Source: Edwardsiella hoshinae NBRC 105699 = ATCC 33379 (GTDB taxonomy: Bacteria > Pseudomonadota > Gammaproteobacteria > Enterobacterales > Enterobacteriaceae). Taken from it: a stretch of 64,000 nt of DNA. A program made the translations under genes and the position numbers. This document shows, one piece after another, positions 49,275-58,736 of the stretch. The notes under the pieces were generated by a model. That model made no database searches, had not been told where the DNA came from, and worked only from the letters and a program-made list of their open reading frames with translations. The stretch lies in contig NZ_BAUC01000013.1 of assembly GCF_000474215.1 (NCBI RefSeq), forward strand, positions 26,597 through 90,596, written 5' to 3'. Position 1 is the stretch's first letter; each line of letters opens with the position of its first letter.

Positions 49275-50642
49275 ATGGCCGCTAATACCGCCGCAGCACA
49301 AAACCGCGTTCAGCTACGCAAGACCTTGACCCTGGTTCAGGTGGTCATGATGGGCTTGGCGTATCTGCAACCGATGACTATCTTCGATACTTTCGGCATC
49401 GTGAGTGGACTGACCAATGGTCATGTCGCCACCTCTTACGCTATTGCGCTGATTGCCATTCTGTTTACGGCGATCAGTTACGGAAAGCTGGTTAAACGCT
49501 TCCCGTCCGCCGGCTCCGCCTATACCTACGCGCAGAAGGCGATCAGCCCGCACGTCGGCTTCATGGTGGGCTGGTCTTCACTGCTTGATTATCTGTTTAT
49601 GCCGATGATCAACATCCTGCTGGCCAAGATTTACCTGGAGGCGATCTTCCCCGGCGTACCGTCGTGGATCTTCGTCATGGCCCTGGTCACCATGATGACC
49701 CTGTTCAACCTGCGTGGCATCAACCTGGTAGCCAACCTGAACACCGGTATCGTGATCGTCCAGGTCGCCATTATGGTGATCTTCCTCGGTCTGGTAGTAC
49801 ATGGCATCACCCAAGGCGAAGGGGCCGGTACTCTGTTCAGCAGCCGTCCGTTTATCTCGGAGGACGCACACCTGATCCCCATGATCACCGGAGCGACTAT
49901 CCTCTGCTTCTCGTTCCTCGGTTTTGACGGCATCAGCTCGCTGTCGGAAGAGACGCCGGATGCCGGGCGCGTGATCCCGAAAGCCATCTTCCTGACGGCG
50001 CTGATCGGCGGCATCATCTTCATCGTGGTGTCCTACTTCCTGCAACTGTACTTCCCGGATATCTCCCGCTTTAAGGACCCGGATGCCTCGCAGCCGGAGA
50101 TCATGCTGTATGTAGCCGGTAAGTTCTTCCAGTCCATCATCCTGGTCTTCTCCTGCGTGACGGTACTGGCATCGGGCATGGCGGCGCACGCCGGGGTATC
50201 CCGCCTGATGTATGTGATGGGGCGCGACGGCGTGTTCCCGGAGCGTTTCTTCGGTTATATCCATCCGAAGTGGCGAACCCCGGCTTTTAACGTGCTGTTA
50301 GTCGGTGCTATCGCGCTATCGGCAGTCTCTTTCGACCTGGTGACGGCAACGGCGCTGATCAACTTTGGTGCGCTGGTAGCCTTTACCTTCGTCAACCTGT
50401 CGGTGATCTCGCAGTTCTATATTCGCGAACGCCGTAACCGGACGCTGAAAGACACCATCGCCTACCTGATCCTGCCGCTGATCGGCGCGGCAACCGTCGG
50501 TGTATTGTGGATGAACCTGGAAGCCAGCTCGATGACGCTGGGTCTGGTATGGGCCGCTATCGGCCTAGGCTACCTGGCGGTGCTGACGCGCCGTTTCCGC
50601 CAGCCGCCGCCGCAGTATCAGGATGCAGAGGCCATCCAGTAA
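49275..50642 (+). CDS. plaP: Putrescine importer PlaP-type permease
   Basis: A 455-residue APC permease highly similar to E. coli PlaP (YeeF), a low-affinity putrescine importer. Hallmarks are [69 protein letters not shown] and [14 protein letters not shown]. About 12 helices. It starts at ATG 49275 with GGAGG 8 bases upstream. It is a single-gene unit closed by a strong terminator at 50668-50694. Putrescine uptake through PlaP supports swarming or surface behaviour in other enterics; that role here is inference. Confidence 0.93.
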   Translation: MAANTAAAQNRVQLRKTLTLVQVVMMGLAYLQPMTIFDTFGIVSGLTNGHVATSYAIALIAILFTAISYGKLVKRFPSAGSAYTYAQKAISPHVGFMVGWSSLLDYLFMPMINILLAKIYLEAIFPGVPSWIFVMALVTMMTLFNLRGINLVANLNTGIVIVQVAIMVIFLGLVVHGITQGEGAGTLFSSRPFISEDAHLIPMITGATILCFSFLGFDGISSLSEETPDAGRVIPKAIFLTALIGGIIFIVVSYFLQLYFPDISRFKDPDASQPEIMLYVAGKFFQSIILVFSCVTVLASGMAAHAGVSRLMYVMGRDGVFPERFFGYIHPKWRTPAFNVLLVGAIALSAVSFDLVTATALINFGALVAFTFVNLSVISQFYIRERRNRTLKDTIAYLILPLIGAATVGVLWMNLEASSMTLGLVWAAIGLGYLAVLTRRFRQPPPQYQDAEAIQ

Positions 50643-50667
50643 GCGCTACGCTACACTGTACGATACG

Positions 50668-50694
50668 AAAAAAGCGCCCTCGGGCGCTTTTTTT
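50668..50694 (+). terminator. Terminator of plaP, also facing the mop gene
   Basis: AAAGCGCCC and GGGCGCTTT form a long stem with a minimal loop, flanked by an A-run on the left and seven T residues on the right. It ends 17 bp before the stop of the convergent mop gene and can serve both. Confidence 0.9.
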
Positions 50695-50710
50695 ACCGGC
50701 TTAATTCGGC

Positions 50711-51139
50711 TTACTGACGCACCGCCAGCAGTACGCTGGAGGCTTTCACCAGCGCGATCACCCGGCTACCAGCCCGCAAGGCCATGCTGTCGGTGCTCTC
50801 ATTGGTGATGATCGACACCAGACGCAGACCGCTATCACAGCACAGTTCGACGGTGCTATTCACCGCACCGCGATGCAACGCCGTCACCGTGCAGGCAAAC
50901 TGGTTACGAGCCGAAAACATTAGACCGCAGTTTTCCGATGCCAGCATCACCCAAGGAGCCTTAATCAAGGCGATCGCCTCTTTCCCCGGCGCCAACCCCA
51001 TCGCCTCGCGGCTGGCACGGGTCACTACCGCCACCAGCTTTTCGCCCCCTGCCAACGTCAACACCACTTCATCGTTCACCGCACCTTCCGCCAAGGCTGA
51101 AATAGTTCCCTGCCACTGATTGCGAGCCGATACGTTCAT
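50711..51139 (-). CDS. Molybdenum-pterin-binding (Mop/TOBE) protein, two tandem domains
   Basis: 142 residues made of two Mop/TOBE repeats (1-70 and 72-142). Each begins with the molbindin signature SARNQ (residues 4-8 and 76-80) and has the GAVN[DS]-x-V segment that binds oxyanion. It is like ModG/two-domain molbindins that store molybdate in the cytoplasm. It starts at ATG 51139 with AGGAG upstream. A molybdate-type ABC transporter lies 11 kb away (61620-63768), whose ATPase lacks the usual TOBE tail, so this protein may supply molybdate storage or sensing in trans; that is inference. Confidence 0.9.
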   Translation of the reverse strand: MNVSARNQWQGTISALAEGAVNDEVVLTLAGGEKLVAVVTRASREAMGLAPGKEAIALIKAPWVMLASENCGLMFSARNQFACTVTALHRGAVNSTVELCCDSGLRLVSIITNESTDSMALRAGSRVIALVKASSVLLAVRQ

Positions 51140-51239
51140 CTTTCTCTCCTGCTCCTTTCATCGCATACCATACTGATTCGGTTAGCCTAACAGAGACGAA
51201 TAGAGCGTGGTATCGCATCTGCGCAGAGTACGATCTGGA

Positions 51240-51524
51240 TCAGATTCGCTCATAACCATGGTAGTAGTAGTACTGTAGTTGGCTATCTTCACTACTGAGG
51301 AAAAACTCCGCGATGGCCTCGCGCGCAAGGCCATATTGCCGCGCCAACTCGCCCGCCCGGCACGCGGCCAGGTAACGATCATCGATGCGTTTTCCAAGGC
51401 TATACGCGAAACCGCAGACGTAACCCCGCCGGTAATCCAGGCAATACCGTTGCATATCGCCGGCAGGGCATGGTTCGTAACATTTCACGCCATCCATGAG
51501 CCCCTCGCCAAAGTGGTTCGTCAT
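51240..51524 (-). CDS. yghW: YghW-family (DUF2623) protein
   Basis: 94 residues matching E. coli YghW (95 aa) by shared MTNHFGxGLMxG start, YCxDYRRGxVxGxxY, GELARQYGL and the aromatic tail. ATG 51524 lies behind GGAGG; a GTG one codon upstream is possible. Function is unknown in any organism I can recall. It is single and monocistronic, with a small zinc-ribbon gene divergent upstream. Confidence 0.78.
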   Translation of the reverse strand: MTNHFGEGLMDGVKCYEPCPAGDMQRYCLDYRRGYVCGFAYSLGKRIDDRYLAACRAGELARQYGLAREAIAEFFLSSEDSQLQYYYYHGYERI

Positions 51525-51717
51525 CACACGCCTCCCTCAACCCGAACCATCGCTATAAAAAAAATTATATAACGAATGATGCGCCCAACGCTATCCACGC
51601 AAAGCGCCAGAGTGATGCCGAAAGATCAAGAATCGTACCTTCGACACTCCACGCTACGCTCAGAAATCGGTATAATCGGCGCCGGTCTATCCTATCTACA
51701 AACGTTGAGGTATTTCT

Positions 51718-51921
51718 ATGGCAGACGAATTTGACAACGCTAGCGCGCTGGAAGAACTGGAACGCGACCTGGCGCTGGCCAACCGTCACAAACCCAGCAT
51801 GGCCCCGACCGGTTACTGCTACAACTGTCACGCCCCGATCCCGACAGGCAACTTCTGCGACAGCGACTGCTGCGAAGACTGGCAAAAAGTGCAATGGGCC
51901 AAATCCCAGCGCCAGCGTTAA
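51718..51921 (+). CDS. Small zinc-ribbon protein
   Basis: 67 residues. An acidic helical N-terminus (EELERDLALANRH) precedes a likely Zn ribbon with Cys pairs YCYNCHAP and FCDSDCCEDW (residues 33-53), a pattern seen in DUF2116-like proteins. It starts at ATG 51718; AACGTTGAGG lies upstream with GAGG 8 bases before the start. A probable promoter (TATAAT-like at 51670) precedes it. Function unknown; such proteins are often small RNA or DNA-associated factors, but I cannot support that here. Confidence 0.72.
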   Translation: MADEFDNASALEELERDLALANRHKPSMAPTGYCYNCHAPIPTGNFCDSDCCEDWQKVQWAKSQRQR

Positions 51922-52116
51922 CCCCCGCCATCCCTCCTCGCGCACCACGCCGCCGGTTGCTATCGCGGCGCCCGTTTCGCTGACCCGCCGCCCTTTTCGC
52001 TAGGCCGTATCCTGTATACTACCTCGCACGCCTTTGCGCCGTCCCTCTGCTGATGGGCCTTTTGGCCTCCGGACATACGGCGCTATGGCGTGCTGCTCCA
52101 TTCCCCGCGTGCTGGC

Positions 52117-52791
52117 TTACGCCAGTAAGATCTGCTGGAGTTCGTGTAACGAGCTCACCTGATAGTTCGCCGTGATGCCCTGCGGCATCGGTTCCTCGCG
52201 TGGATTCAACCAACAGGTATCAATACCGGCATTAATACCGCCGAGAATGTCGGAATGCGGGTTATCCCCGACCATCAGGATCTGCTCCCGAGGTGGGTGA
52301 TTCATCAGCGCGAAGGCATGTTCGAAAATCGCCACATCCGGCTTAGCCACGCCCACCGCTTCCGATACCACCAGTGGAGTGAAGACATCGCTCAAACCGG
52401 TACGTTTTAAGCGTGCGTCCTGCATGGCGGAAAACCCGTTGGTAATGATCCCCATACGAACCCGGCCACGCAGCGAGAGCACTAACTCACGCGCGCCCGG
52501 TAACGGTTCGCAGATCTCCGCCATCGCCTGAATGAAAGCCGCATTGATAACGCTCGCCGCCATGTTCAGACGCTTGGCCCACGCGGAGAAACGCCGCTCT
52601 TGCAGTTGCTGCGAGTCGATGCGCCCCTCTTGGTAAGCGACCCATAACGGTTGATTCACTGCCTCATAAGCCTGGTAATCCTCCAGGCTAAAATCGACAT
52701 TAAAGCGAGAAAACATCAGGCGTAGCCCACGATAGGCATCAAAACGGAATAGTGTTTCATCCGCATCAAATAAAATCCAACTGTATTTCAT
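52117..52791 (-). CDS. yjjG: HAD-family pyrimidine 5'-nucleotidase YjjG
   Basis: 224 residues (E. coli YjjG 225) of the HAD superfamily. Motif I FDADETLF (residues 7-14, nucleophile Asp), motif II ITNGFS, the Lys in VAKPD and motif IV MVGDNPHSDILGG are all present. E. coli YjjG dephosphorylates dUMP, dTMP and UMP and limits misuse of non-canonical pyrimidine nucleotides. ATG 52791 gives the family N-terminus MKYSWILFDADETLF; the frame runs 14 codons further up. In E. coli it sits near rimI and prfC, neither of which is seen here. Confidence 0.93.
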   Translation of the reverse strand: MKYSWILFDADETLFRFDAYRGLRLMFSRFNVDFSLEDYQAYEAVNQPLWVAYQEGRIDSQQLQERRFSAWAKRLNMAASVINAAFIQAMAEICEPLPGARELVLSLRGRVRMGIITNGFSAMQDARLKRTGLSDVFTPLVVSEAVGVAKPDVAIFEHAFALMNHPPREQILMVGDNPHSDILGGINAGIDTCWLNPREEPMPQGITANYQVSSLHELQQILLA

Positions 52792-53388
52792 AGCGTTACT
52801 TATTCCACTTACATCGCCCCCACGCCACCACACACAACCCCGGGCGCAGCGGGTAATGGCACACTGACCGAACCGCGTTCAGAACGAGACACCGCCCCAT
52901 CGCCAGCAAGCCGCGAACGATGAGCGCCGCTCATTGTGCCATAGAATAGCGAGCGATCCCTACCGCGGCGAGTAACCGGATAGCGTCGCGGTAACATGAA
53001 CGCACTATTCTGGTAGTTTTAGTTAAATCAATATGATAGTTCAGATATTGGGTGCGTTCGCCGTTGAACAGCCTGTCCGAGCACCGGCAAACCGAGGCTT
53101 GGGCAAAAAATCCGAATAAAAATCTACAGCCCTCTGTTTTTATTAGCTCTTTTCTGATTAAAAGCACCTTGACGCTAGCCAGAAACTCTTGTTATACAGG
53201 CGCCGGACTCTTTTTATGGCTATGCTTTAACGATGGCCATTTTGACCGATAGACCACCGTCGTTTGTCGTCTTGCGCCTCCCGCCTCCGGCGCCGCATAC
53301 CCTTGCGGTTATCACGCCATCGCGTCAGCGCCAGCTCTACAACGACGATCAATACGATAATAAAAACCGTCAGCATCAGGATAGTTCT
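52792..53388. other. Gap between yjjG and an orphan gene
   Basis: 597 bp with no recognisable gene on either strand. The middle part (52990-53150) is moderately AT-rich and could contain divergent promoters. No tRNA, rRNA or repeat was noted. Confidence 0.45.
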
Positions 53389-53703
53389 ATGGCCTCCCGA
53401 AGATGGCATACCCCCAACAATCCAAGCCAGCGCAATGCGCCGCGCCTACGCGCGTTGATCGATCAGATCGCGGAGAAACGACACGCTACCGCGCCGCCCC
53501 CTCGCTATCGCTTACTGCTGTCCCTGCTCGAGATTAGCGACGAACTGCGTGATTTTTGCACATTGCATCGCATCAGCATCAGCGATGCGCCCTATCTGCA
53601 AGTGATGTTCGTCGGCGAGAAGATCGATCTGCAACTATTAATCCGCAGCTTCCTGCCGCCGGAGAAGCAGAGCGATTGCCTGAATAGCCTCTACCTCGCC
53701 TAG
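53389..53703 (+). CDS. Hypothetical protein, unknown family
   Basis: 104 residues from ATG 53389, with AGGA 8 bases before it. The frame is open 52 codons further up, but that part is low-complexity and lacks an RBS. The C-terminal 60 residues (RYRLLLSLLEISDELRDFCTLHRIS, then FVGEKIDLQLLIRSFLPPEKQ) look like a compact soluble domain; the basic N-terminus is probably unstructured. I do not recognise a family. It stands just upstream of the sialic-acid cluster but has a 430-bp gap from nanM, so it is unlikely to be part of that operon. Confidence 0.5.
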   Translation: MASRRWHTPNNPSQRNAPRLRALIDQIAEKRHATAPPPRYRLLLSLLEISDELRDFCTLHRISISDAPYLQVMFVGEKIDLQLLIRSFLPPEKQSDCLNSLYLA

Positions 53704-53951
53704 CGACGGCGACAGGCACAGCCGTCCCCTTTACCCCTTCGCGAGCAAAGTCAGGGCGCAGGCGAGACGCCCGATTATCTCAACCCCATCGTCAGCGCTA
53801 ACGGTAACGATCAGGCGAAACAAGCCGTACAGCACGTGGCGTCTCGTCGGAGAGGCCTGGGCGCGTAGCGGGCAAACGCCCAGCGCGCCCAGGGTAGCGC
53901 TGCCGCGTGATGCGCCCCGCGCCTCGGGGGGAATAAAGCCGTTGATTGCTT

Positions 53952-53967
53952 TTTGAGCTCACTCACA
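53952..53967 (+). promoter_or_regulatory. CRP-like site upstream of nanM
   Basis: TTTGAGCTCACTCACA fits TGTGA-N6-TCACA at 9 of 10 core positions, with T-rich flanks on both sides. It lies 164 bp before the nanM ATG and just upstream of two TGGAG dyads. Catabolite control of sialic-acid use is known in enteric bacteria. Confidence 0.55.
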
Positions 53968-53984
53968 TTTCCTCGTCAAACGCA

Positions 53985-54031
53985 TTGAAGTATTACTCCA
54001 AAGATCATTTCATAATGGAGCAATACTACAA
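53985..54031. promoter_or_regulatory. Two TGGAG-type dyads upstream of nanM (candidate NanR operators)
   Basis: Site A (53985-54000, minus-strand reading) is TGGAGTAATACTTCAA; site B (54016-54031, plus) is TGGAGCAATACTACAA. They are in opposite orientation with centres 31 bp apart. A third relative, TGGAGCAAAACTCCAT, stands before nanA (58811-58826). The consensus TGGAG-YAAWACT-NCA is an imperfect palindrome. The RpiR-type regulator encoded at 57830-58714 is the natural candidate. The pattern is seen; the binding is inferred. Confidence 0.68.
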
Positions 54032-54130
54032 TAGCAGCGTGTCCTACCGTGTAGGAGCGATGAGCGCGCTGCCAGCGCAGTCGCCATCATCTTATTTATA
54101 TGCCATTACACGTTGATCACAGGAGTGTTT

Positions 54131-55285
54131 ATGCCTGGCTTAATACCCTCTACTACGCGGCTCATCGCCGCCTTAGTCGTCTCACTTGCAGTTATTCCGG
54201 CATTACGCGCGGAATCATTACCTCCATTACCCCAAACCGTTAAGGCGGGAACCGGTGCCATTCTCAATAAGGTTATGTATATCGGATTAGGCAGTGCCAA
54301 TAAATCCTGGTATCGCCTGGATATGCAAAGTAAAGAGAAAAGGTGGCAGCCAATCGCCGAATTTCCCGGTACGCCACGCGATCAAGCCGTCACCTTGGCG
54401 TTAAATAATAGCCTCTATGTCTTTGGCGGTATCGGTAACGCCAGCGGGCACGATGCCACCGCGTCTATCCTCAGCGATATTTACCGTTATGATCCGGCTA
54501 ACGATCAATGGCAGAAAATCGCCAGCCATCCGCCCCGCAGTCTCGCCGGCCATGCTGGCGTCGCCCTGAACACTTATCAGGGATTATTCCTCGGCGGCGT
54601 TAATAAATCGATATTCGATGGCTATCTACGTGATAGCAACCAATATAAAGACGATAAAGCCGCCACTGAAAATATTATCCAGAATTATTTTAACAAGCCG
54701 AGTGCAGACTATTTTTTTAGTCGTGAAGCATTGCTATATGATGCGAAAAATAATCAGTGGCACGCCTTGGGGATCACCCCCTTTGCTGGTACAGCCGGTT
54801 CAGCCCTGGTGCGTAGCGGCGAACGCATTACCCTAATCAATGGCGAGATCAAGCCGGGCCTGCGTACCGACCGTATCCACTATGGCCTCTGGTCGCAGGG
54901 CAAGCTGCGCTGGACGGGCGATGCGCACCTGCCCCCCGCACAAGGGGAGAATCTCCAGGAGGGACTGGCCGGGGCCTATGCCGGTTACAGCCACGGCACA
55001 TTGTTGGTGGCCGGCGGGGCCAACTTCCCCGGAGCACGCGCCAACTACCGCCAGCAGCACTACTATGCGCATCAAGGGCTAAACAAGACCTGGCAACGCG
55101 CGATATTCGCTCAGCAGGGGGAGACCTGGCGCGCCGTCGGTGAGCTGCCGCAACCGTTGGGCTATGGGGTCGCGATCAGTGATGGCGCGACGCTGTATCT
55201 GATCGGCGGTGAAACACAACAAGGGCAAGCGGTAGATTCGGTCATCGGCCTAAGTCTACGTAACGGCAAACTCACTATCGAATAA
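54131..55285 (+). CDS. nanM: N-acetylneuraminate epimerase (mutarotase) NanM
   Basis: 384 residues with a Sec signal peptide (MPGLIPSTTRLIAALVVSLAVIPALRA, cleavage near residue 27), so periplasmic. It folds as a six-bladed Kelch propeller: repeated YVFGG/LFLGG/LLVAGG/LYLIGG blades are visible. The family enzyme converts alpha-Neu5Ac released by sialidase to the beta anomer, speeding uptake. ATG 54131 lies behind AGGAG; an upstream in-frame start at 54113 lacks one. It opens the sialic-acid cluster, with CRP-like and NanR-like sites upstream, and a weak hairpin (55288-55301) after it. Confidence 0.92.
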   Translation: MPGLIPSTTRLIAALVVSLAVIPALRAESLPPLPQTVKAGTGAILNKVMYIGLGSANKSWYRLDMQSKEKRWQPIAEFPGTPRDQAVTLALNNSLYVFGGIGNASGHDATASILSDIYRYDPANDQWQKIASHPPRSLAGHAGVALNTYQGLFLGGVNKSIFDGYLRDSNQYKDDKAATENIIQNYFNKPSADYFFSREALLYDAKNNQWHALGITPFAGTAGSALVRSGERITLINGEIKPGLRTDRIHYGLWSQGKLRWTGDAHLPPAQGENLQEGLAGAYAGYSHGTLLVAGGANFPGARANYRQQHYYAHQGLNKTWQRAIFAQQGETWRAVGELPQPLGYGVAISDGATLYLIGGETQQGQAVDSVIGLSLRNGKLTIE

Positions 55286-55414
55286 CCACGGCAAATGCCG
55301 TAAGCGTTTTTATTGATCTTACCGTTCTCGCACCCGATAGCGCTGTGCGAGACGCTGTGGCAACACAGTACTCATAATCAAAACATAGTTATCAATACCT
55401 CTGGGAATATAAAA

Positions 55415-56110
55415 ATGGAAAAGAAAATCATTGCATTAACGCTAGCAGCGGCCACGTTAGCGCTACCTTACACCTATGCCGCTACCACCTTAGATTTTCG
55501 TCATGAATATGCTGACTCGACACGTATTCATAAAGATCGTATCGCTATTATTCAAAGCCTTGATAATGGCGTCAGTTTTTATGTCGATGCCAGCGTGAAA
55601 TCGGGTGGCGTGAATAATGAACAAGATAAATTCCTCAGCGATCTGGTCACCAATGCCATAGAAATGGGACTGAGTTATAACTACAAGATCGATCAAAATA
55701 TTAGTCTACAACCAGGGATTATTTTTGAAAGCGGTAACGATAACGCCATCTATAAACCCTACCTACGGGCACAATACAGCTTTGACAATGGCCTGTATCT
55801 GGCCGGACGTTACCGTTATGACTATGCGCGCAAAACGCAAGACGGAAGTAATGACGAAACGACCAACCGTCTCGACGGTTATATCGGTTACCGCTTCGCG
55901 GATGCGCGTCTGGAATATAATTATACGCAGATGTATAGCGATGCACTGAAATATAACAACAAAAAGACTAACTACGAACATAACGTGGCATTCGCCTACA
56001 AGATCAACCAGACCTTTACGCCTTATATCGAAGTCGGCAATGTCGCGGTCAATAAAAACAGCGATGCGCGCCAGACGCGCTACCGTGTGGGACTGCAATA
56101 CAATTTTTAA
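55415..56110 (+). CDS. nanC: Outer-membrane porin of KdgM/NanC family
   Basis: 231 residues: a signal peptide (MEKKIIALTLAAATLALPYTYA), then a KdgM-type 12-stranded barrel signature beginning TTLDFRHEYADSTRIHKDR, alternating aromatic strands, and the terminal Phe (RYRVGLQYNF) required for outer-membrane assembly. Size and sequence fit both KdgM (oligogalacturonate) and NanC (sialic acid). Its place between nanM and a sialic-acid-type symporter makes NanC much more likely. ATG 55415 was chosen as the only start giving a signal peptide. Confidence 0.85.
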   Translation: MEKKIIALTLAAATLALPYTYAATTLDFRHEYADSTRIHKDRIAIIQSLDNGVSFYVDASVKSGGVNNEQDKFLSDLVTNAIEMGLSYNYKIDQNISLQPGIIFESGNDNAIYKPYLRAQYSFDNGLYLAGRYRYDYARKTQDGSNDETTNRLDGYIGYRFADARLEYNYTQMYSDALKYNNKKTNYEHNVAFAYKINQTFTPYIEVGNVAVNKNSDARQTRYRVGLQYNF

Positions 56111-56120
56111 TTATCCCACC

Positions 56121-56146
56121 GCAGGTGCCAAGGGATCGGCACCTGC
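56121..56146 (+). other. Intercistronic stem-loop after nanC
   Basis: A perfect 9-bp stem GCAGGTGCC/GGCACCTGC with an 8-base loop, 11 bp after the porin stop and 66 bp before the symporter start. No T-run follows, so an mRNA-stabilising or processing role between porin and transporter is more likely than termination. Confidence 0.55.
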
Positions 56147-56211
56147 ATCAGCACGCCAAACCGCGACACGGCGCGCTCCGCCCCCTATTCCATCCATGGC
56201 AGGAGTGAAAT

Positions 56212-57696
56212 ATGCAAATTCATGATTTCGGCGTTCTCAACTACACCGTCCTGTTCGGCTACCTGCTGGCGATCATCGTGGTTGCGATGTACTTCGCAAA
56301 ACGGCAAAAAACGGCGGATGACTACTTCCGTGCCGGCGGTCGCGTCCCCGGCTGGGCCGCCGGGATATCGGTGTTCGCTACCACCCTCAGCTCCATCACG
56401 TTCATGTCGATCCCAGCCAAAACCTATACTTCCGACTGGACCTTCATCATCGGCCAGTATCTGGTCATCGCCATCCTGCCGCTGGTGTTCTATTTCTATA
56501 TCCCGTTCTTCCGTAAATTGAAGATCACCTCGGCCTATGAGTATCTGGAAGCGCGCTTCGACGTACGCAGCCGTCTGTTCGCCAGCCTCTCCTTCATGCT
56601 CTTTCATATCGGGCGGATCGCCATCATCACCTACCTGACCGTACTGGCGCTCCGCCCGCTTATCAACATCGATCCTATTCTGTTGGTGTTACTGATCAGC
56701 ATCCTTTGCATCATCTATACCTGGATGGGTGGGATCGAAGGGGTCATCTGGACCGACGTGATCCAAGGGGCGCTGCTCTCCGGCGGGGCGATCCTGATCT
56801 TCCTGATGATCTGCTGGAAAGTGGACGGAGGGATCGTCGAGATCTACCAGGCAACCGCCAGCGCCGACAAGTTTTTCCCCGCCAGTCAGTGGCGTTGGAG
56901 CTGGACCGATAGCACTATTCCGGTGCTGACCATCGGCTTCCTGTTCGCCAACATCCAACAATTTACCGCCAGCCAAGACGTGGTGCAGCGCTACATCGTC
57001 ACCGATTCCATTGAGGAGACTAAGCGCACCCTGATCACCAACGCCAAGTTGGTCGCCGTCATGCCGCTCATTTTCTTCACCATCGGTTCGGCGCTGTTTG
57101 TCTTCTACCAGCAGCATCCCCAACTGCTGCCGCAGGACTTCAACACCGGCGGCATTCTGCCCCTGTTCGTGGTGACGCAGATGCCGAGCGGGATCGCCGG
57201 ACTCATCATCGCCGCCATCTTCGCCGCGGCCCAATCCAGTATCTCCAGTAGCCTGAACAGCATCTCCAGCTGCTTCAACTCCGATATCTATGTACGCTTA
57301 AGCCGCCAAGAGCCTAACCCGGCACAGAAGATGAAACTGGCGCGCCTGGTGATCATCATTGCAGGGCTACTGAGCAGCCTGGCCACCCTATGGCTGGTGT
57401 ATGCCAACGAGTCGGAGGTATGGGACGCCTTCAACAGCCTGATCGGCCTGATGGGAGGGCCGATGACCGGTCTGTTCATGTTGGGGATCTTCTGTAAACG
57501 CGCCAACGCCAGCAGCGCCGTCGTCGGCATCATCGTCAGCGTCATCGCGGTACTGCTGGCCCGTTATACCACCGATCTCAACTTCTTCTTTTACGGCGTG
57601 ATCGGTACCTTGACCGTGGTGATCGCCGGGATGATCAGCGCGCCACTCTTCGCGGCTCCCGCCAAACAAATCATCCTCGACGAGGATCAGGCTTAA
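56212..57696 (+). CDS. Sodium:solute symporter (SSS), sialic-acid type
   Basis: 494 residues with about 13 helices and SSS-family marks: YFRAGGRVPGWAAGISVFATTLSSITFM in TM1-2 (unwound helix region), TWMGGIEGVIWTDVIQG, FNIQQFTASQDVVQRYIV-like segment and AAIFAAAQSSISSSLNSISS with the Na+-site Ser/Thr. It resembles the SiaT/STM1128 group, which takes up Neu5Ac with Na+. It starts at ATG 56212 with GGAG upstream. A strong terminator follows. Use of SSS transport here replaces the MFS NanT of E. coli. Confidence 0.87.
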   Translation: MQIHDFGVLNYTVLFGYLLAIIVVAMYFAKRQKTADDYFRAGGRVPGWAAGISVFATTLSSITFMSIPAKTYTSDWTFIIGQYLVIAILPLVFYFYIPFFRKLKITSAYEYLEARFDVRSRLFASLSFMLFHIGRIAIITYLTVLALRPLINIDPILLVLLISILCIIYTWMGGIEGVIWTDVIQGALLSGGAILIFLMICWKVDGGIVEIYQATASADKFFPASQWRWSWTDSTIPVLTIGFLFANIQQFTASQDVVQRYIVTDSIEETKRTLITNAKLVAVMPLIFFTIGSALFVFYQQHPQLLPQDFNTGGILPLFVVTQMPSGIAGLIIAAIFAAAQSSISSSLNSISSCFNSDIYVRLSRQEPNPAQKMKLARLVIIIAGLLSSLATLWLVYANESEVWDAFNSLIGLMGGPMTGLFMLGIFCKRANASSAVVGIIVSVIAVLLARYTTDLNFFFYGVIGTLTVVIAGMISAPLFAAPAKQIILDEDQA

Positions 57697-57716
57697 CTCG
57701 CCGCTTAGCCCCGCCC

Positions 57717-57747
57717 AGCCCGGCGTCCGCCGGGCTCTCTTTTTTTG
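57717..57747 (+). terminator. Terminator after the SSS symporter gene
   Basis: AGCCCGGC/GCCGGGCT with a 4-base loop followed by CTC and eight T residues. It closes the nanM-nanC-symporter group before the regulator gene. Confidence 0.88.
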
Positions 57748-57829
57748 GCCGTCGTTATTTGTTAGGCTTAATCACCCTATCCATGTCGCCGCGCCGCAGG
57801 GTGATGTGCGCACCAATCAAGGCCCAGAG

Positions 57830-58714
57830 ATGAAGGATTCACAGCAGATTCGTCTACAGCCCGGCAAAATCCTCGATACCCTTTCCGCCATGCGCAACAG
57901 CTTGACTCGCGTCTCCCAGCGCATCGCCGACTATATCCTGCAACATCCCGCGCAGGTGAGTCAGCTCTCCATTGCCCAGTTGGCGCAGACGACCCAGGCC
58001 GGAGAAGCGACGGTGATCCGTTTCTGCCGCACCCTCGGTTACAAGGGATTCCAAGATTTTAAGCTGGATCTGGCGATCGAGCTGGCCCGCAACGACGACG
58101 ACGAGACGCCGTTGCTCGATGCCGAGATCGCCGACGATGACGATCTGCTGACCATTGGCCGTAAGCTACAAAGCGCGATCAACTGTGTCCTCTCGGAGAC
58201 CCTAAACTTATTGGATATGGCACAGGTGCAGGCGGCGGTAGACGCTATCCGCCAGGCCAACTCTCTGTTTATCTGCGGGGTTGGCTCCTCCGGCATCACC
58301 GCCGAGGATATGAAGAATAAGCTGATGCGCATCGGCTACCGGGTCAACAGCACCAGCAACAATCACTTCATGTATATGCAGGCCACGCTGCTGCAACCGG
58401 GTGACGTCGCCATCGCCATCAGCCACTCTGGCGCCTCCGCAGAGACGGTGCATACCCTCAAACTGGCGCGTGAGGCGGGGGCTCGCACCATCGCCCTAAC
58501 CCACAATCTGGGCTCGGCGTTGATCAGTTACGCCGATATCTGCCTGATCAACGGCAACCAACAGGGCAAACTCCAGGGCGACTCCATCGGCACCAAGACC
58601 GCTCAGCTCTTTGTGCTGGATCTGCTGTATACCCTGCTGGTGCAGGCCGAGCCCCAACGCACCGCCCAAAAACGGCGCACCCTAGACGCCCTACACAGCG
58701 CCAAGTCCCTGTAA
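57830..58714 (+). CDS. RpiR-family regulator of sialic-acid genes (NanR-type)
   Basis: About 294 residues. The N-terminal RpiR HTH (IADYILQHPAQVSQLSIAQLAQTTQAGEATVIRFCRTLGYKGFQDFK, about residues 33-78) is followed by an acidic linker and a C-terminal SIS sugar-phosphate-binding domain (FICGVGSSGITAEDMKNKLMRIG, then ISHSGASAETVHTLKLA). Such regulators in Vibrio and Pasteurellaceae respond to ManNAc-6P or glucosamine-6P and control nan genes. Start ATG 57830 is favoured by AAGG 7 bases upstream; a GTG at 57806 would add 8 residues. It lies between the transport and lyase genes; the TGGAG dyads are its likely sites. Confidence 0.88.
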   Translation: MKDSQQIRLQPGKILDTLSAMRNSLTRVSQRIADYILQHPAQVSQLSIAQLAQTTQAGEATVIRFCRTLGYKGFQDFKLDLAIELARNDDDETPLLDAEIADDDDLLTIGRKLQSAINCVLSETLNLLDMAQVQAAVDAIRQANSLFICGVGSSGITAEDMKNKLMRIGYRVNSTSNNHFMYMQATLLQPGDVAIAISHSGASAETVHTLKLAREAGARTIALTHNLGSALISYADICLINGNQQGKLQGDSIGTKTAQLFVLDLLYTLLVQAEPQRTAQKRRTLDALHSAKSL

Positions 58715-58736
58715 CCCGTCCCCAGCGACACCGCAG

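Noticed and set aside
49064..49285. 73-codon frame directly before plaP
   Set aside because: Composition is not protein-like and it overlaps the plaP start in another frame. It could be leader RNA, but I cannot support a peptide.
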